Shown here piece after piece: positions 18,225 to 26,373 of a stretch of DNA of 34,160 nt. Numbering within the stretch: the stretch's first letter is position 1; the number at the start of each line of letters is the position of its first letter. The notes below the pieces were generated by a model, which was given only the letters and a program-made list of their open reading frames with translations, was not told the DNA's origin and searched no databases. The stretch spans positions 1 through 34,160 of the forward strand of contig JAHBAR020000042.1 in assembly GCA_018500015.2 (NCBI GenBank). Direction: 5' to 3'. The position numbers and the translations under genes were made by a program. The stretch comes from Candidatus Kerfeldbacteria bacterium. GTDB taxonomy: Bacteria > Patescibacteriota > Patescibacteriia > UBA9570 > XYC2-FULL-38-9.

Positions 18225-18239
18225 AAAGAGCCATTTTTA
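18218..18239 (+). terminator. Short intrinsic terminator overlapping the stop codon of the ftsW/rodA gene
   Basis: TGGCT-AAAAAG-AGCCA-TTTTTAT; the stop TAA lies in the hairpin. Confidence 0.5.
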
Positions 18240-18247
18240 TATGGGGG

Positions 18248-18276
18248 TTGAAATTTTTTCCGAAATGTGGTATATT
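18248..18276 (+). promoter_or_regulatory. Promoter for the GC-rich lipoprotein gene
   Basis: TTGAAA-17 nt-TATATT with extended TGG; followed by hairpin ATGGGGCA...TGCCCCAT abutting GGAGG. Confidence 0.7.
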
Positions 18277-18363
18277 TTTTTGTCTTTTTGCTCTATCCGT
18301 GGTGCTAAATATTAGCAGTATTGATGGGGCAACAACTTCAACACTGCCCCATGGAGGTGCGCC

Positions 18364-19314
18364 ATGCGCACGGTTTTTTGGGTTTTTTTCGTAGTCTTGG
18401 CATCCTGCCAAGACTACGGTCTTGGCAAGGTCGACTCGGAGGGGGAGACGGCTCCCTCCTTCGAGTCCGGAGGCGGCAACGCCTCCGACACTGCTTGCCC
18501 GGGGGAGACCACCCCGGGCGGCAACAACGACCAGGACTGCGACGGCTACGCCGCCGCAGTCACCGACTGCGACGACGGCGACCCGTCGATTCACCCCGGC
18601 GCCGCCGAGGTCTGCGAGGATGGCATCGACCAGGACTGCGACGGCATCGACCTCGCCTGCCCGGACACGGGCGGCGGGGAAACCGGCGAGACCGCCGACA
18701 CCGCGGAGAGCGGCGACAGCGGGGAGACCGAGGACACGGGGTCCAGTGGGACCACCGCCATCGGCACGTTCACCGTGCCCGACGGCGCGACCCAGGTGAA
18801 CGCCTGGGTGCAGGTTCAGTGTCAGGACGACCCGTCGTCCTGTCTCGACATCCAGACGCTGCTCCAGCGTCTGACGTTGGCAAATGCCGACGGCTCTCTC
18901 ATTCTCGAGACGGATTTCACCGGCATTCTGGAGGTCTCTGACCTTCAGTGGTCCGGGGAGATCGCCGAGGTGGGGTGTGACGGGATGGAGGGGTGTAAGA
19001 CCCCCACCTACCCGCCCTTGGAGTTCTTCACGGACTCCAAGGACAACTCGGGGCTCGTCTTTACGGCCCCGGCCGGCTGCTACGCCGGTCCCTTCTCCTG
19101 CAACGTCGACCTCGACTGCGACCGGCCGGTGGTCGCGGGCACCGAGCTCTCGTTTACCGGCGCGCTGTGCCGGTACGACGAAGGGGAGGGGGATGTGCAG
19201 TTCCGACTGGGTATGGACTTTTTCGAGGAGCGGAACGGTACCTACATCTCGTCCATCGAGAAGGAGTGGATTTCGTTCCCTGTCGGCACCTGTTTCGAGG
19301 TGTTGACAAAATAG
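18364..19314 (+). CDS. GC-rich predicted lipoprotein with MopE-like metal-binding motif
   Basis: SD GGAGGTG; signal/lipobox MRTVFWVFFVVLASC; NDQDCDGYAAAVTDCDDGDPSIHPGAAEVCEDGIDQDCDGIDLACPDTGGGETGETADTAESGDSGETEDTG. Confidence 0.85.
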   Translation: MRTVFWVFFVVLASCQDYGLGKVDSEGETAPSFESGGGNASDTACPGETTPGGNNDQDCDGYAAAVTDCDDGDPSIHPGAAEVCEDGIDQDCDGIDLACPDTGGGETGETADTAESGDSGETEDTGSSGTTAIGTFTVPDGATQVNAWVQVQCQDDPSSCLDIQTLLQRLTLANADGSLILETDFTGILEVSDLQWSGEIAEVGCDGMEGCKTPTYPPLEFFTDSKDNSGLVFTAPAGCYAGPFSCNVDLDCDRPVVAGTELSFTGALCRYDEGEGDVQFRLGMDFFEERNGTYISSIEKEWISFPVGTCFEVLTK

Positions 19315-19372
19315 GGGCTGGTCACCCCCACAACAACGGGCTTGCGGTCGCCCTAGAGTACCGTTGCGGTTC

Positions 19373-19463
19373 GTCGTGATGCCGCTTTCTCACCACGACA
19401 CTTCAATCTCAAAAGGAGATTCAAGTCCTGCAGATCGGGTTCAGACCCCGAAAGCATGCGGGG
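19373..19463 (+). other. Structured 3' UTR or ncRNA candidate downstream of the lipoprotein gene
   Basis: Consecutive hairpins: GTCGTG...CACGAC (19373-19399), ACTTCAATCTC-AAAAG-GAGATTCAAGT (19400-19426), TCGGG-TTCAGAC-CCCGA (19435-19451). Confidence 0.55.
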
Positions 19464-19516
19464 AAAAGGCCCTTAAGTGATGTTACGCAAGTAGCTCCTT
19501 AAGGCCTTTTTCTTTT
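19464..19516 (+). terminator. Intrinsic terminator
   Basis: AAAAGGCC(C)TTAAG - 20-nt loop - CTTAAGGCCTTTTTCTTTT. Confidence 0.8.
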
Positions 19517-19532
19517 CCTAATAAAAGAGATG

Positions 19533-19742
19533 ACGTGGGTCCTGTCACCGATGCTTCCCTAGCCGTGCTCGCAGTACATCATTGGCATGCTGATGTACTT
19601 CTGCGCTTCGTCTAGGGAACCCGCATCGGTGCCACCCACTTTTACAGATTACATAGCGGGTGGTGCCAGACGTAGGGTTCCCGGCGCCACGCAGCCACGA
19701 AGTGGCGAGGACGACGGGATACGTGGGCGACAGGACCCGCGT
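19533..19742. repeat. Four-way-junction (cloverleaf) structured intergenic element
   Basis: P1 ACGTGGGTCCTGTC (19533-19546)/GACAGGACCCGCGT (19729-19742); P2 19550-19562/19612-19627 enclosing AGTACATCA/TGATGTACT; P3 GGTGCCACCC (19628-19637)/GGGTGGTGCC (19658-19667); P4 ACGTA+TCCCG (19670-19683)/CGGGATACGT (19715-19724) enclosing CGCCAC/GTGGCG. Confidence 0.8.
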
Positions 19743-19772
19743 AACAAACGGAATATGTGAGAGTATAAAATG

Positions 19773-19781
19773 TGGTATAAT
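19773..19781 (+). promoter_or_regulatory. Extended -10 promoter, apparently leaderless SDR transcript
   Basis: TGG-TATAAT, then 7 nt, then ATG at 19789. Confidence 0.65.
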
Positions 19782-19788
19782 TTGTTGC

Positions 19789-20733
19789 ATGAAAACAATA
19801 CTCGTGACAGGGGGTGCGGGTTTTATTGGATCTCATCTCTCTGAAAGTCTCTTGACGCGCGGCGATCGTGTTATTTGTGTTGATAATTTTTACAGCTCAC
19901 AGCGAGAAAACGTTTCACATCTTCTTGAAAATCCAAATTTTCGTCTCATCGAACACGATGTCACACTTCCCATGATGTTTGAGTGCGATGAGATTTATCA
20001 TCTCGCGTGTCCAGCCTCGCCCGTGTATTACCAACACAATCCTGTCTACACTGTGCGCACAAATGTCTCTGGGTCGATCAACGTTCTTGATCTTGCCAAA
20101 AAACTAAGGATCAAAGTGCTGCTCACTTCAACCTCTGAAGTGTATGGCGACCCTGAAGTGCATCCACAACCTGAGACGTACGTTGGTCATGTGAACCCTA
20201 TTGGTCCGCGTGCCTGTTACGACGAAGGAAAGCGTTGTGCTGAAACATTGTTTTTCGATTATCATCGCGAATACAATGTCGACATTCGTGTTGCGCGCAT
20301 CTTCAACACATACGGTCCGCGCATGCACCCAGATGATGGGCGAGTGATTTCAAACTTCATCATGCAAGCGTTGCAACACCAACCGATCACCATCAATGGC
20401 GACGGTTCGCAAACGCGCTCGTTTCAATACGTTGATGATTGCGTGCGAGGACTTATAGCGCTCATGGACAACGCTGACATAGTTGGACCAGTGAACATTG
20501 GAAATCCAGAAGAGTATACGATTAAGGAGATGGCTGAGATTGTTCTAAAAAATATTCCTCAAACACAAAGTAAAATTGTGTTCACTCCAGCGGTCGTTGA
20601 TGATCCAAAGCAACGTAAGCCGGACATCACTCTTGCGCGCAACATCTTACAGTGGTCACCAAAAGTACCGTTTGAAAACGGACTCAAGCGTTCAATCCCG
20701 TATTATCGATCGTTTCTCTCAAATACAAAGTAA
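19789..20733 (+). CDS. UDP-glucuronate decarboxylase-like extended SDR
   Basis: VTGGAGFIGSHL Rossmann start; STSEVYGDPEVHPQPETYVGHVNPIGPRACYDEGKRCAETL. Confidence 0.88.
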   Translation: MKTILVTGGAGFIGSHLSESLLTRGDRVICVDNFYSSQRENVSHLLENPNFRLIEHDVTLPMMFECDEIYHLACPASPVYYQHNPVYTVRTNVSGSINVLDLAKKLRIKVLLTSTSEVYGDPEVHPQPETYVGHVNPIGPRACYDEGKRCAETLFFDYHREYNVDIRVARIFNTYGPRMHPDDGRVISNFIMQALQHQPITINGDGSQTRSFQYVDDCVRGLIALMDNADIVGPVNIGNPEEYTIKEMAEIVLKNIPQTQSKIVFTPAVVDDPKQRKPDITLARNILQWSPKVPFENGLKRSIPYYRSFLSNTK

Positions 20734-20735
20734 AT

Positions 20736-22778
20736 ATGCTGGAACGTCTCCTTTCTCCTCGCTCAATTGCCGTTATTGGTGCTTCCCATACAGTGGGGAA
20801 ACTGGGCTATGAGGTGTACAATAATTGTGTTCAGTTTGGATTTACCGGTAGCGTCTATCCAGTCAATTCCAAAGGCGGAAAAATTCGTGGAAAGAAGTGT
20901 TATGCATCTGTAGGTGCAATAGAGAAAGAGATTGACGTTGCTGTTATTGTTGTCCCAAAAGATGCTGTGGTGAGTGTTGTGGAAGAGTGCGGAAAAAAAC
21001 AGATTCCATATGTAGTCATAATCTCTGCAGGGTTTCGTGAAACAGGGGATGAAGGCGCTTCGCGCGAAAGACAGATAGAGACTCTTGCCAAGAAATATGC
21101 CATTCGTGTTTTGGGTCCAAACTGTTTAGGGTTCATCGTACCAAAAGCAAAACTCAACGCATCGTTTACAGAAGGGTTGCCAAAATCAGGTGGTGTTGCT
21201 CTTGTGTCGCAATCCGGAGCAATGTGCGTATCGATTCTTGATTGGGCACAAGATTCGGGCATGGGTTTTTCAACAGTGCTCACCATCGGCAACAAGCTTG
21301 ATATTTCTGAAATCGAAGCGCTTCAGTATCTTGAAAAAGACCCTGACACCTCAGTGATCGCGCTCTACTTAGAAAGTGTTGAGCGTGGTCAAGAGCTGCT
21401 TCAGCTTGCGCGCAGAATTACGGTAAAAAAACCGATCGTCTTGATTAAGAGTGGAGTCAGTCAACAAGGTGAAAGAGCTGTACAATCGCACACTGGATCC
21501 CTTGCTGGAAGTAGAGAAGCTATCAACGCACTGTGCCAAAAAGCCGGTATCATGCAAGTGCATTCTGTGCAAGAATTTTTTGATGTCATCCTTATTCTTT
21601 CGTGCGGCCGTATTCCTCAAGGTAGCAACATCGGTATTCTCACAAACGCTGGCGGACCCGGAGTGCTCACTGTTGATGCGATGGAAAACACGTTACTTTC
21701 GCTTGCGCATGTGAGTGGTGGTACACAAAACCTTTTGCGCTCAGTGCTTCCTGCTTCAGCGAGTGTTAAAAATCCAATCGATATTATTGGCGATGCAACT
21801 CCAGAGCGATATGAGCAAGCGTTGAATATTTTTGCCCCCATGTGTGATGCGTTGATTGTGATATTGACTCCGCAAATCATGACCGACCCTCTGCTAGCCG
21901 CGAAAAATATTATTTCAGTGTATAAAAAAAATCGCACCCCAATTATGTGTAGCTTTATGGGCGGCGGATCACTCCATCAAGCACGAACATTGTTACATGC
22001 AGCAGGCATTCCGCATGTATCCACTCCAGAGCGTGCAGTGCGTGCTTTGGATGTGCTTGAGCGTGCACGAAAAAACGAAGGCATGGTTGTGGCTCTTGAA
22101 GAAAAAACAACCGCTTCTTTTACACTTTCATCGAATACAGATCGTGTTCAACTCTCTACACAGGCTGTTGAGGAATTTTTGAACGCCCACGACATTCGAG
22201 CCTTCCGTTCTCAACTTCTTCACTCCTCATTTGAGTGTGATCGTATTCGCCACTTTCCTGTGGTGATGAAAATTGCCTCTCGTGACATTATTCACAAAAG
22301 CGCTGTTGGCGGTGTGCAGGTAAATATAGGCTCTGTAACAGAGGCGCAGCAGGCGTTTGAACGCATTACTCGCACTGTGCGTAGCGCTCACCCTGAAGCA
22401 GAGCTAGAAGGTGTGCTTGTGCAACCGTTGTTGAGTTACAAACAGCACGATCGCGAAATGTTTATTGGTATAAAAAAGGATTTTTCGTGCGGCATGGTGA
22501 TGGTGTGTGGTGTTGGTGGCACGGCTGTTGAAGTGTTGAAGGATGTTTCGTATGGTATCGCACCACTTTCAACTCAAGAAGCGATGCATATGGTGAGATC
22601 TCTCAAGAGCTTCCCACTGCTTGCTCATAACGACATTTCTGCCTTTGCTGAACTTCTTGTCAAAGTGTCACAGATTGGTGTACAGTACACAGGATTTTCA
22701 TCGCTCGATATGAATCCTGTTGTCCTTCACGAACGCAATGCTGGTTACACAATTCTTGATGCACGCATTCTTCTATGA
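20736..22778 (+). CDS. Acetate/acyl-CoA ligase (ADP-forming), fused alpha-beta
   Basis: CoA-binding domain LLSPRSIAVIGAS, VLGPNCLGF, ALVSQSGAM, SHTGSLAGS phosphohistidine motif, C-terminal ATP-grasp FSSLDMNPVVL. Confidence 0.9.
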   Translation: MLERLLSPRSIAVIGASHTVGKLGYEVYNNCVQFGFTGSVYPVNSKGGKIRGKKCYASVGAIEKEIDVAVIVVPKDAVVSVVEECGKKQIPYVVIISAGFRETGDEGASRERQIETLAKKYAIRVLGPNCLGFIVPKAKLNASFTEGLPKSGGVALVSQSGAMCVSILDWAQDSGMGFSTVLTIGNKLDISEIEALQYLEKDPDTSVIALYLESVERGQELLQLARRITVKKPIVLIKSGVSQQGERAVQSHTGSLAGSREAINALCQKAGIMQVHSVQEFFDVILILSCGRIPQGSNIGILTNAGGPGVLTVDAMENTLLSLAHVSGGTQNLLRSVLPASASVKNPIDIIGDATPERYEQALNIFAPMCDALIVILTPQIMTDPLLAAKNIISVYKKNRTPIMCSFMGGGSLHQARTLLHAAGIPHVSTPERAVRALDVLERARKNEGMVVALEEKTTASFTLSSNTDRVQLSTQAVEEFLNAHDIRAFRSQLLHSSFECDRIRHFPVVMKIASRDIIHKSAVGGVQVNIGSVTEAQQAFERITRTVRSAHPEAELEGVLVQPLLSYKQHDREMFIGIKKDFSCGMVMVCGVGGTAVEVLKDVSYGIAPLSTQEAMHMVRSLKSFPLLAHNDISAFAELLVKVSQIGVQYTGFSSLDMNPVVLHERNAGYTILDARILL

Positions 22779-24487
22779 CGACTCCCGGTCAACAACTGTT
22801 TCCCGAAGGCATTCCAACACCACCACAAGATGCAGGAGTATTTAGGGCTCAATCAATCTCAGGTGAAGCGCATGTACAACCAGCCGCTCGTTTTACCGGC
22901 AAGCCACTTACCCCATTGGTTCTGTTAATTCTTGATGGATGGGGTGTTGCGCCTGCGTCGCGCGGCAACGCAATTACGTTGGCTCGTACGCCAAATATGA
23001 ATCGCCTGATGAGCATGTATCCTACCGTTACTCTTCACGCTTCAGGCGAAGTTGTGGGGCTGCCGTGGGCGGAGATGGGCAATTCAGAAGTAGGTCACTT
23101 GAACATTGGTACAGGCAAAATCATCTACCAGAATTTACCGATGATCAACAAAGCTATTTCAGATGGATCTTTTTTTCGTAACGATGCTTTTTTGCAAGCT
23201 ACGGCTGCAGTACAAGAGCGCACATCCAAACTCCATATTGTTGGTATGGTGAGCCCTGGAGGCATTCATTCCAGTCAGGATCACGTATTTGCCTTGCTTG
23301 AATTTTTTCGCAATCAAGGTCTTGGCAAGGAAGTGTTTGTTCATGCAATTTTAGATGGACGCGACACGCAAAAAGATGCGGCGTTAAAAAGCATCGCAAA
23401 GCTCGAAACAAAAATGCACGAAACAGGGGTTGGCACGATTGCTTCACTGTCCGGCCGCTTTTATGCCATGGACCGTGACAATCATTGGGAACGTACTGAA
23501 AAAGCGTACAATGCGATGCGGCATGGAAGATCTGAACACACAACAGATAGTCCGTTGAAAGCCATTGAAGAGTCGTATCGACAGCATATTTTTGATGAAG
23601 AGTTTCCGCCAACAGTTGTTGTTGGGGTTGACGGAAAACCGGTCACAGAGATTGGTGATAATGATGTGGTGATTTTTTTTAACTTTCGTGCTGATCGTGC
23701 TCGGCAGCTTACAAAAACATTTGTGCTCCCAACTTTTCAAAAGTTTGATCGTGGCACGCCAATTGCAAACCTTATGTTCATTACCATGACAGAGTATGAA
23801 CGTAATCTGCCGGTGACTATCGCTTTTCAACCTGACCACGCACGGTTTAACATCGCGCGCATGGTGTCAGAAGCTGGTATGCGACAACTGCATATCGCGG
23901 AAACGGAAAAGTATGCGCACGTTACATTTTTTTTTAATGGCGGCAGCGAAGAGGAGTATGCTCATGAAGATCGCGTACTGATTCCTTCACCGCGCGTCAT
24001 CTCATATGCCGAGACGCCAGAGATGTCTGTGAGAGCGGTTGCTGATCGCATCATTCAAGAGTTGCAGCATGGGCGCTATCAATGTATTGTGACAAACTTT
24101 GCAAATGCTGACATGGTTGGCCATACAGGCAATTTACAAGCGGCGATTCAAGCCATTGAAGCTACCGATGAAGCGATCGGGCGTGTTGCTCAGCAGGTAC
24201 TGAACATGAATGGAACACTTGTTGTGACCGCTGACCATGGAAACGCAGAAGAGATGATTAATTTGCAAACAGGGGAGATCGATAAAGAGCATTCCACAAA
24301 CCCTGTTCCATGCATCATGGCCAATAGCTTGCTCGCATCCCAGCGATCCCTTTGGCCTCCGGTACTTGATGGGAATCTCTCCTCTTTGCAGCCGGTTGGC
24401 GTTCTTTCAGATGTGGCTCCAACTGTGCTACAATTGCTCGGAATTCAGCCACCATCTGAAATGACATCACGAAGCCTTATTCGATAG
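22775..24487 (+). CDS. gpmI: 2,3-bisphosphoglycerate-independent phosphoglycerate mutase
   Basis: LLILDGWG, MGNSEVGHLNIG, ILDGRDTQKDAA, VTADHGNAEEM; ATGA overlap with the preceding stop. Confidence 0.94.
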   Translation: MTTPGQQLFPEGIPTPPQDAGVFRAQSISGEAHVQPAARFTGKPLTPLVLLILDGWGVAPASRGNAITLARTPNMNRLMSMYPTVTLHASGEVVGLPWAEMGNSEVGHLNIGTGKIIYQNLPMINKAISDGSFFRNDAFLQATAAVQERTSKLHIVGMVSPGGIHSSQDHVFALLEFFRNQGLGKEVFVHAILDGRDTQKDAALKSIAKLETKMHETGVGTIASLSGRFYAMDRDNHWERTEKAYNAMRHGRSEHTTDSPLKAIEESYRQHIFDEEFPPTVVVGVDGKPVTEIGDNDVVIFFNFRADRARQLTKTFVLPTFQKFDRGTPIANLMFITMTEYERNLPVTIAFQPDHARFNIARMVSEAGMRQLHIAETEKYAHVTFFFNGGSEEEYAHEDRVLIPSPRVISYAETPEMSVRAVADRIIQELQHGRYQCIVTNFANADMVGHTGNLQAAIQAIEATDEAIGRVAQQVLNMNGTLVVTADHGNAEEMINLQTGEIDKEHSTNPVPCIMANSLLASQRSLWPPVLDGNLSSLQPVGVLSDVAPTVLQLLGIQPPSEMTSRSLIR

Positions 24488-24499
24488 AGCAATCCGAGT

Positions 24500-25456
24500 A
24501 TGAAGAAATACGATATCGTCACTGTTGGAAGTAGTTTGCGCGATATTATGTTTTATGCAAATACAGGAGTCATTTCTCAGAAAGAGGTGTGGGAATTGCA
24601 CTACGGCGGCAAAGTGATGAGTGATCGAGTATTTCTTGAGTACGGCGGCGGCGCAAGTACGGCGGCCGTAAGTTGCGCGCGATTAGGTTTGCGTGTCGGC
24701 ATCATCTCTTCAATTGGTGCCGATGAATACGGCGGAGAGATGCGTAAACATTTCCGCGCCGAGCATGTTGATACTTCGATGCTTTATACATCATCCCATC
24801 ACACGGGATTTTCATTTATCTTGGTGCATCAGCGCACAGGCGAACACGTTGCATTCATTCACTATGGGGCTGCAGAGGAGTGTGTGTTGCCGCAAAATTT
24901 CAAAACACTCAACACCGAATGGTTTTACGTGTCGTCGCTTAACACAACACAGTGGCCAAAAATTATGCGCACGTTGATTGCGCACGGAGGGAAAATTGCA
25001 TGGAATCCGGGGAATACCCAATTACGCTCTTCCTCCCACATTTTAAAAGAGATGCTCGCTTCTGTGCATACATTGATTGTGAATGAGGATGAGTCATTGC
25101 TTTTTGCACGTTCGTTATCTGAAAAGAAAGAGTCGCTTCGACAACGCATTCGATTACTGCACGGTGCCGGTCCAAAAGTTGTGGTCATTACACGAGGTCG
25201 TAAGGGTGCGATGAGCTTTGACGGAACGACATTGTATATTATGCCAAAAGTGGATGACCGACCGGTGGACACTACAGGCGCGGGCGATTCCTATGGCTCA
25301 GCTTTTGTTGCTGGTTTGCATATGTATAAGGGGGATATACAACGTGCTATGGATTTGGCAGCGCTCAATAGCGCATCGAATGTTGCAGTTGTTGGCGCAC
25401 AGCGCGGCCTTTTGTATCGATCCGATCTTCCTCGTCATTTACAACCACATATATGA
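24500..25456 (+). CDS. PfkB/ribokinase-family carbohydrate kinase
   Basis: GGGASTAAVSCARLGLRVGIISSIGADEYG; VDTTGAGDSYGSAFVAGL. Confidence 0.87.
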   Translation: MKKYDIVTVGSSLRDIMFYANTGVISQKEVWELHYGGKVMSDRVFLEYGGGASTAAVSCARLGLRVGIISSIGADEYGGEMRKHFRAEHVDTSMLYTSSHHTGFSFILVHQRTGEHVAFIHYGAAEECVLPQNFKTLNTEWFYVSSLNTTQWPKIMRTLIAHGGKIAWNPGNTQLRSSSHILKEMLASVHTLIVNEDESLLFARSLSEKKESLRQRIRLLHGAGPKVVVITRGRKGAMSFDGTTLYIMPKVDDRPVDTTGAGDSYGSAFVAGLHMYKGDIQRAMDLAALNSASNVAVVGAQRGLLYRSDLPRHLQPHI

Positions 25457-26373
25457 AACCTTTTGTTATCCTTTCAGGAACATCCCATCCCGAATTTGCA
25501 AAAAAGATTGCCGACGAACTTGGCGTGAAGCTCGGCAATGTAGAAATCGCCCAATTTTCTGATAGCGAAACTCACGTTATTGTTCATGAAGATGTTGCCG
25601 GAAAAGAGGTGTTTTTAGTGCAGTCCGGGTACGCGCCGACAAACGAACGTTTGATGGAGCTCCTTCTTCTTGCCGAAGCGGTCTGGAATAAGAAGGCAAA
25701 ACGCATTACTGTGATTTTGCCATTTGTACCATATCGTCGTCAGGAAAAGCAGACAAAAAACGGCGAAGCGTTGAGTTTTGAAGTGGTTGCACGTTTGTTG
25801 CGCGCCGTTGGTGTGCGTCGTGTGCTCACCATCGATTTACACAAACATCGTAGTCGTCGATTTTTTAAAGACCAGCATATTACCTGCAAAGAACTTCGTG
25901 CATTCCCGGTCTTTGTTGATTTTTTTAAAAAGCAAAAGTCTTTGGAAGATGTTGTTGTGGTTGCTCCAGACAAAGGGTCTATTCCTGAATCTGAAAAATA
26001 TGCGCGTACACTCAAGGTGCCTTTGGTCCGTTTTTATAAACGACGCACTAAACGCGATCAGATTGTCATTGACCGCTTCGAAGGTTCGGTGAAGGGAAAG
26101 AATGTGCTTATTATTGATGATGAAATCAACACGGGCGGAACACTCGTGGGCGTTGTGCAGACGCTCAAAAAAAATGGTGCGGGTGAAGTTCATTTTGCCT
26201 GCACCCATGGTGTGTTGTCTGGTCCTGCAATCGAGCGTTTGTCCTCGTCTTCTTTAGAGCACATTCTTATTACAGACACCATTCCGCAATCCAAAGAAAA
26301 ACGGATAAAAAAAATGACTATTGTTTCTGTTGCTTCTCTGTTTGCACAACAGGTACGACAATGGGTAAAATAG
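25453..26373 (+). CDS. prs: Ribose-phosphate pyrophosphokinase (divergent)
   Basis: FSDSETHVIVHEDVAGKEVFLVQS, YRRQEKQTKNGE, TIDLHKH, VLIIDDEINTGGTLV. Confidence 0.85.
   Translation: MKPFVILSGTSHPEFAKKIADELGVKLGNVEIAQFSDSETHVIVHEDVAGKEVFLVQSGYAPTNERLMELLLLAEAVWNKKAKRITVILPFVPYRRQEKQTKNGEALSFEVVARLLRAVGVRRVLTIDLHKHRSRRFFKDQHITCKELRAFPVFVDFFKKQKSLEDVVVVAPDKGSIPESEKYARTLKVPLVRFYKRRTKRDQIVIDRFEGSVKGKNVLIIDDEINTGGTLVGVVQTLKKNGAGEVHFACTHGVLSGPAIERLSSSSLEHILITDTIPQSKEKRIKKMTIVSVASLFAQQVRQWVK

Noticed and set aside
18321-18941. 206-aa Arg-rich ORF (and 18422-18799) overlapping the GC-rich gene
   Set aside because: Out-of-frame ORFs expected in GC-rich DNA; the 18364 frame has SD, lipobox and recognisable motifs.
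19435-19451. tRNA T-arm-like TCGGG-TTCAGAC-CCCGA
   Set aside because: No matching acceptor, D-arm or anticodon arm could be assembled around it; treated as an ordinary hairpin.
19545-19836. Minus-strand ORFs over the four-way-junction element
   Set aside because: They run through the inverted repeats and SDR promoter and show no protein-like features.
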